A model generated the notes under the pieces. The model was not told where the DNA came from and ran no database searches. It saw only the letters and a list, made by a program, of their open reading frames with translations. Position numbers and translations under genes: made by a program. This document shows, one piece after another, positions 28,216 to 30,958 of a DNA stretch of 30,958 nucleotides. Source of the stretch: Triangularia verruculosa. Its lineage: Eukaryota > Ascomycota > Sordariomycetes > Sordariales > Podosporaceae. The number at the start of each line of letters is the position of its first letter. Positions within the stretch are counted from its first letter, which is position 1. The DNA is taken from NCBI GenBank assembly GCA_033296885.1, contig MU864090.1, forward strand, positions 1-30,958, given 5' to 3'.

Positions 28216-29611
28216 ATAGCCGACTACGAGAACGTTTAGATGGGTGGCGTGCCCGCTATGCCGTCTATTACGGGATAAACCACTACGCTGGAGATTACTA
28301 CTTTCGAGCAGCTTATTGCATATATTAAAGAGCTTAAGGGTAAGACCCAGTAGGTAGAGGATTAGATCGTTGCGATTAACTTTACCTCTAAATAAGTGGT
28401 TAAGTTTCCGGCGCCGGAGCGTTATGGTAGAGGAAAAGGGGAGTTTAGAGGGTTCTTAATCCAACTTAAAACCTATTTTCGTTATTACCTAAGTATATTT
28501 ACTACCGAGGAGTCTAAGGTACTGTTCGCGGCCATTAGGTTTAAGGAGAAAGTACTTACATGGTTCGAATCTATTTTAAACGACTATTACGAGACCTAAG
28601 CTTCCGACCGTGAGGATATTACGGTCTAGTGTTTCCGGAGCTACCGGGGGTTCGAAACTAGGCTTAAGGAGGTATTTAGAGAGTACGATAAGGGTAAGCG
28701 TACCTAGGAGAGGCTTATAGGCTTACGCTAGACGCGCTTAGTAGCCGACTACACGGCTATATTTAAGATCGATAGCCTATATAGCGAGATTAACGATAAA
28801 AGGTTGATATAACTCTTTTACAACGGTCTTAAGGAAGAAGTAAAAGATAAGTTATATAAGAAGTCGAGGCCCGATACTATTAATAAGTATATCGCTATAG
28901 CTATACGTATCGACGATAAATAGTTCTAGCGTCGTAGAGAGAAGAAGGATACTCGGGGTTACTATAGGACTTACCGTTCTAACGATAAAAGAAAGAGATA
29001 GTACCCGGGTATTAGTTACTCCGGAACTATATACGTAGGGCCTATAGAAGTCAACGCGGTTTAACGATAAAGACCTTAAGGTTAAGGCTAGGGCAAGGGC
29101 AACCTTAAATACTTTAACTGTAGGAAGATAGGCTACTTTAAGAGAGACTATCGAGTACTTAAGTAGCTCCGTTAGAAGGAAAGAAAGACGGCTATAGTCG
29201 CCAAAATAATACGGATAGTAGAGATCTCTAGTATAGAGTACTTTAACGAGGATTTTCGGGACTTAGCGGACGACTATACCGATAGCAATTATAGGTACGA
29301 GGCCCAGGAAGGAGAGTTAATAGCCGATTCCGAGGGGGAAGATTGCGTTGTAAGATAAAAGCTGCTAATTAAAGGGGCTATAAAACTAGAAGAAAGTACT
29401 ACTCTAGGGCCCTTTAAGGAGATTATACGGTAATTAAAGCAGGTTTTTACCTTAGCTAACGCTTCGGTCTAAGATATAAAAGGGATTATAAGGCGGGTAA
29501 AGGAGCGAATTTAAAGATTTAAGGAGGCAATAGTAGAGTTTTAAGAATAGTAAGAAACTATCGAACGGTAATACCGTAACTTCGAAGATAAGGTGGCGCA
29601 AGCTACTAGTA
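28216..29611 (+). pseudogene. gag: Gag of element X, 5' part, RIP-decayed
   Basis: The frame (positions = 1 mod 3) starts at ATA (28216), ATG before RIP. The capsid core is still open for 67 codons at 28396-28599 (KFPAPERYGRGKGEFRGFLI), ending in NDYYET. The zinc knuckle at about 29107-29155 reads KYFNCRKIGYFKRDYR, partly intact. An acidic EDFRDLADDYTD-like part of the C-terminal extension follows. The gene is interrupted at 29611 by Y and resumes at 9533 on the minus strand. Confidence 0.87.
29607..29611 (+). repeat. Target-site duplication of element Y (TAGTA)
   Basis: TAGTA ends the X 5' half. The partner (TACTA on plus, TAGTA on minus) is at 9529-9533, next to Y's 5' LTR. Confidence 0.8.
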
Positions 29612-29627
29612 TGTGACGAACCCCTGT
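29612..29627 (-). mobile_element. 16-base tip of the Y 3' LTR
   Basis: TGTGACGAACCCCTGT is the reverse complement of the end of a Gypsy LTR and the least mutated version of that end in the window (TTCGTCACA). It is cut after 16 bases by the Copia-type LTR. Orientation and flank fit the missing 3' LTR of element Y. Confidence 0.75.
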
Positions 29628-30322
29628 TGTTAAAATAGGTCCCTGTGAGGCCTAATTTACAGTGGACTGGCAGCTGTAATACTACGTGGTTATAGGTGTG
29701 AAGGATTGGAGGATTCGGCCAAGTCTTTGCCCGAAGAGCTTACCCGTCACCGAGCACTTACCCGGCACCTGCGCACGGGCCCCACTCAGTGCTACAGGCC
29801 ACTTCAAAAGCTTGCATCGGGCCAACCAGTGAGCCAAAATGGCTATAAGTTTATATTTAAGCTTATAAGGTCTATATACACCACTGGTTAAAAGGGCTAA
29901 GCTCTAGGCCTACGATGATCCGCACTTTGCAAAAGGGGGGGGCGGTTTAGGTAAAGATTTGTATAGGCGTGAGTCGCTTTTTGGCAACTCGCACCAAAAA
30001 CGGGGTCCTGCAAGTCGTACTCTAGCTCATCTGCCCGCCCTGGCGTGCGGGGCGCCGCACCTCGGTCGGTGGGTATATGGTAGAGGTCGAGTACGAACCC
30101 TACTACAGAGGATACAACTGGATTATAGAAGGCTAGCTCTATAAATAAAGAAGGTTACCACCTATATTCTCTATTATACAGTACCTATAAGGTACTGTAG
30201 CCCAGTACCCCAGCAATAAGCTTTAGGTATCGTATATGTTAATTCCGCTACACTAGAAGAGTACTGTAAGTACCTACCGCTATAGGGCCCTTAGGCCTAT
30301 ATACGGCTCATACCTTTTAACA
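29628..30322 (+). mobile_element. 5' LTR of a Ty1/Copia-type element (695 bp)
   Basis: It starts TGTTAAAATAGGT and ends TACCTTTTAACA, giving matching terminal inverted repeats. The end is followed directly by a primer-binding site like that of Drosophila copia. Its last ~100 bases recur at 1-94. It inserted into the Y 3' LTR; CCTGT (29623-29627) should be the left target duplication. It shows little RIP. Short open frames inside it are not credible genes. Confidence 0.75.
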
Positions 30323-30334
30323 GGTTATGAGCCC
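30323..30334 (+). other. Primer-binding site: initiator tRNA-Met anticodon arm (half-tRNA type)
   Basis: GGTTATGAGCCC is complementary to GGGCUCAUAACC, the anticodon stem-loop of fungal initiator tRNA-Met (CAU anticodon). Drosophila copia primes with the 5' half of initiator tRNA-Met at a near-identical site directly after its LTR. This supports the LTR end at 30322, the plus orientation and the Copia-type assignment. Confidence 0.7.
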
Positions 30335-30958
30335 GGAAAGATACCTAGCTAGGTAATAAGCTTATAAGCGTTTCCACTGCTTAAAGCTACTCAAACTAGA
30401 TCAATAAGCTCCTACTTACTATATACTTCGATACCTTAAGTAATTAATCTCTGTATTTACAGAATATTCCTCTCTATATTTACAGTAGCCTACTATTATA
30501 GTATAGCTATTGTTAGCGAAGACTAAGCTTGCCAATACCTTTACGAGTGTTATTCCGGGAACACCGTAAGGTCTAATTTAAACCGCACCAAATTAATATT
30601 ATAGGCCTACCAGGGCACTAAAGGTCTATAAGTTTTAATCTCACGAGCACTAGTAATAGCGCTCTCTGCCTATATACTTTAGCTAAGTAAAGCAGTTTTG
30701 CCAATAACCTAGGGCAAGTAAAACGCAAGAAAACACCATTCTTGGCCACTACTGCTGCTAGTGGTTACGGTTAAATACTATATAAAATTACATATAGGCT
30801 TTCGAAGCCTAATTCCTCACTTAAGCCCTAAATAAAATCGTTTTTAAGCCAGGTTAATACCTATGGGTTTTACACGCGGTACTAAACCCTACCTCCGAAG
30901 GACCTAAAATGCAAGATCCTGGGCCCGGGCAGGGGCCCACCGGGGGAGGTGAGCACTT
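30335..30958 (+). other. Leader of the Copia-type element, no gene identified
   Basis: About 620 bases with stops in all frames and moderate CpA/TpG, so little RIP. No gag or pol motif is visible. An ATG at 30909 opens a frame (MQDPGPGQGPTGGGEH) that runs off the window; it could be a gag start but is too short to judge. The last ~35 bases are GC-rich. The element could be autonomous or not. Confidence 0.45.

Larger units (their letters stand above)
27761..29611 (+). mobile_element. 5' half of Gypsy element X (3' half at 3816-9533)
   Basis: This is LTR plus gag, ending in CTACTAGTA where a Y-type 3' LTR begins. The 3' half at 9533 (minus strand) starts TAGTAGTGAC. Overlapping TAGTA gives the unbroken sequence seen in Y near 11380 (CTACTAGTAGTAACC). 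It is the least RIPed of the gag copies. Confidence 0.85.

Noticed and set aside
29706..30144. Two 61-codon plus frames
   Set aside because: Both lie inside the Copia-type LTR and have no recognisable domain.
1..30958. CRISPR arrays, bacterial operons, ribosome binding sites
   Set aside because: No regularly spaced repeats with spacers and no bacterial gene structure; the content is fungal retrotransposons.

Overview
This window is a block of nested, decayed LTR retrotransposons from a filamentous ascomycete (Pezizomycotina-type) genome. I see no host gene. Most of the sequence shows a strong repeat-induced point mutation (RIP) signature: TpA is very common, CpA and TpG are depleted, CpG is retained, and CAA, CAG and TGG codons of retroelement proteins have become stops. 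No organism name can be given from this sequence.

Layout, left to right: (1) 1-94, 3' end of an LTR; 95-1414, AT-rich RIPed DNA holding an un-RIPed solo LTR (669-1159). (2) 1415-1790, truncated LTR of a second family, broken by Ty3/Gypsy element Z. (3) 1791-3815, 5' half of Z (LTR and gag). (4) 3816-9533, 3' half of element X, minus strand. (5) 9534-16255, element Y, plus strand, complete except for its 3' LTR. (6) 16256-23748, element E, minus strand, with both LTRs. (7) 23749-27760, 3' part of Z, minus strand, holding an un-RIPed solo LTR (25574-26221). (8) 27761-29611, 5' half of X, plus strand. (9) 29612-29627, the tip of Y's 3' LTR. (10) 29628-30958, LTR, primer site and leader of a Ty1/Copia-type element that runs off the window.

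The pieces fit together through target-site duplications. X inserted in Z (ACTAG on both sides) and Y inserted in X (TAGTA on both sides). The two halves of both X and Z now lie on opposite strands, about 20 kb apart. Element E lies at the centre and has unmatched flanks. The simplest model is an inversion by recombination between two oppositely oriented E copies, one in Y and one in Z.

All the Gypsy elements share one plan: LTR, gag with a zinc knuckle and a long C-terminal extension, a -1 frameshift cassette, then protease, RT, RNase H, integrase (DD35E) and GPY/F. After pol, the three copies that keep this region (X, Y, E) carry two antisense features. One is a ~124-nt Pol III-type unit: a tRNA-like 70-mer with A and B boxes, a 3' hairpin and a T-run. 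The other is a decayed antisense ORF encoding a coiled-coil, Pro/Ser-rich protein. The frameshift cassette (slippery RGGAAAM in the gag frame, 6-nt spacer, stem-loop) is present in all four copies that span the gag-pol boundary. The frame bookkeeping agrees in each.

The LTRs share R-U5 but carry three unrelated U3 promoters. I found the frameshift cassette, the antisense Pol III unit and the inversion by reading the sequence; none was checked against databases.
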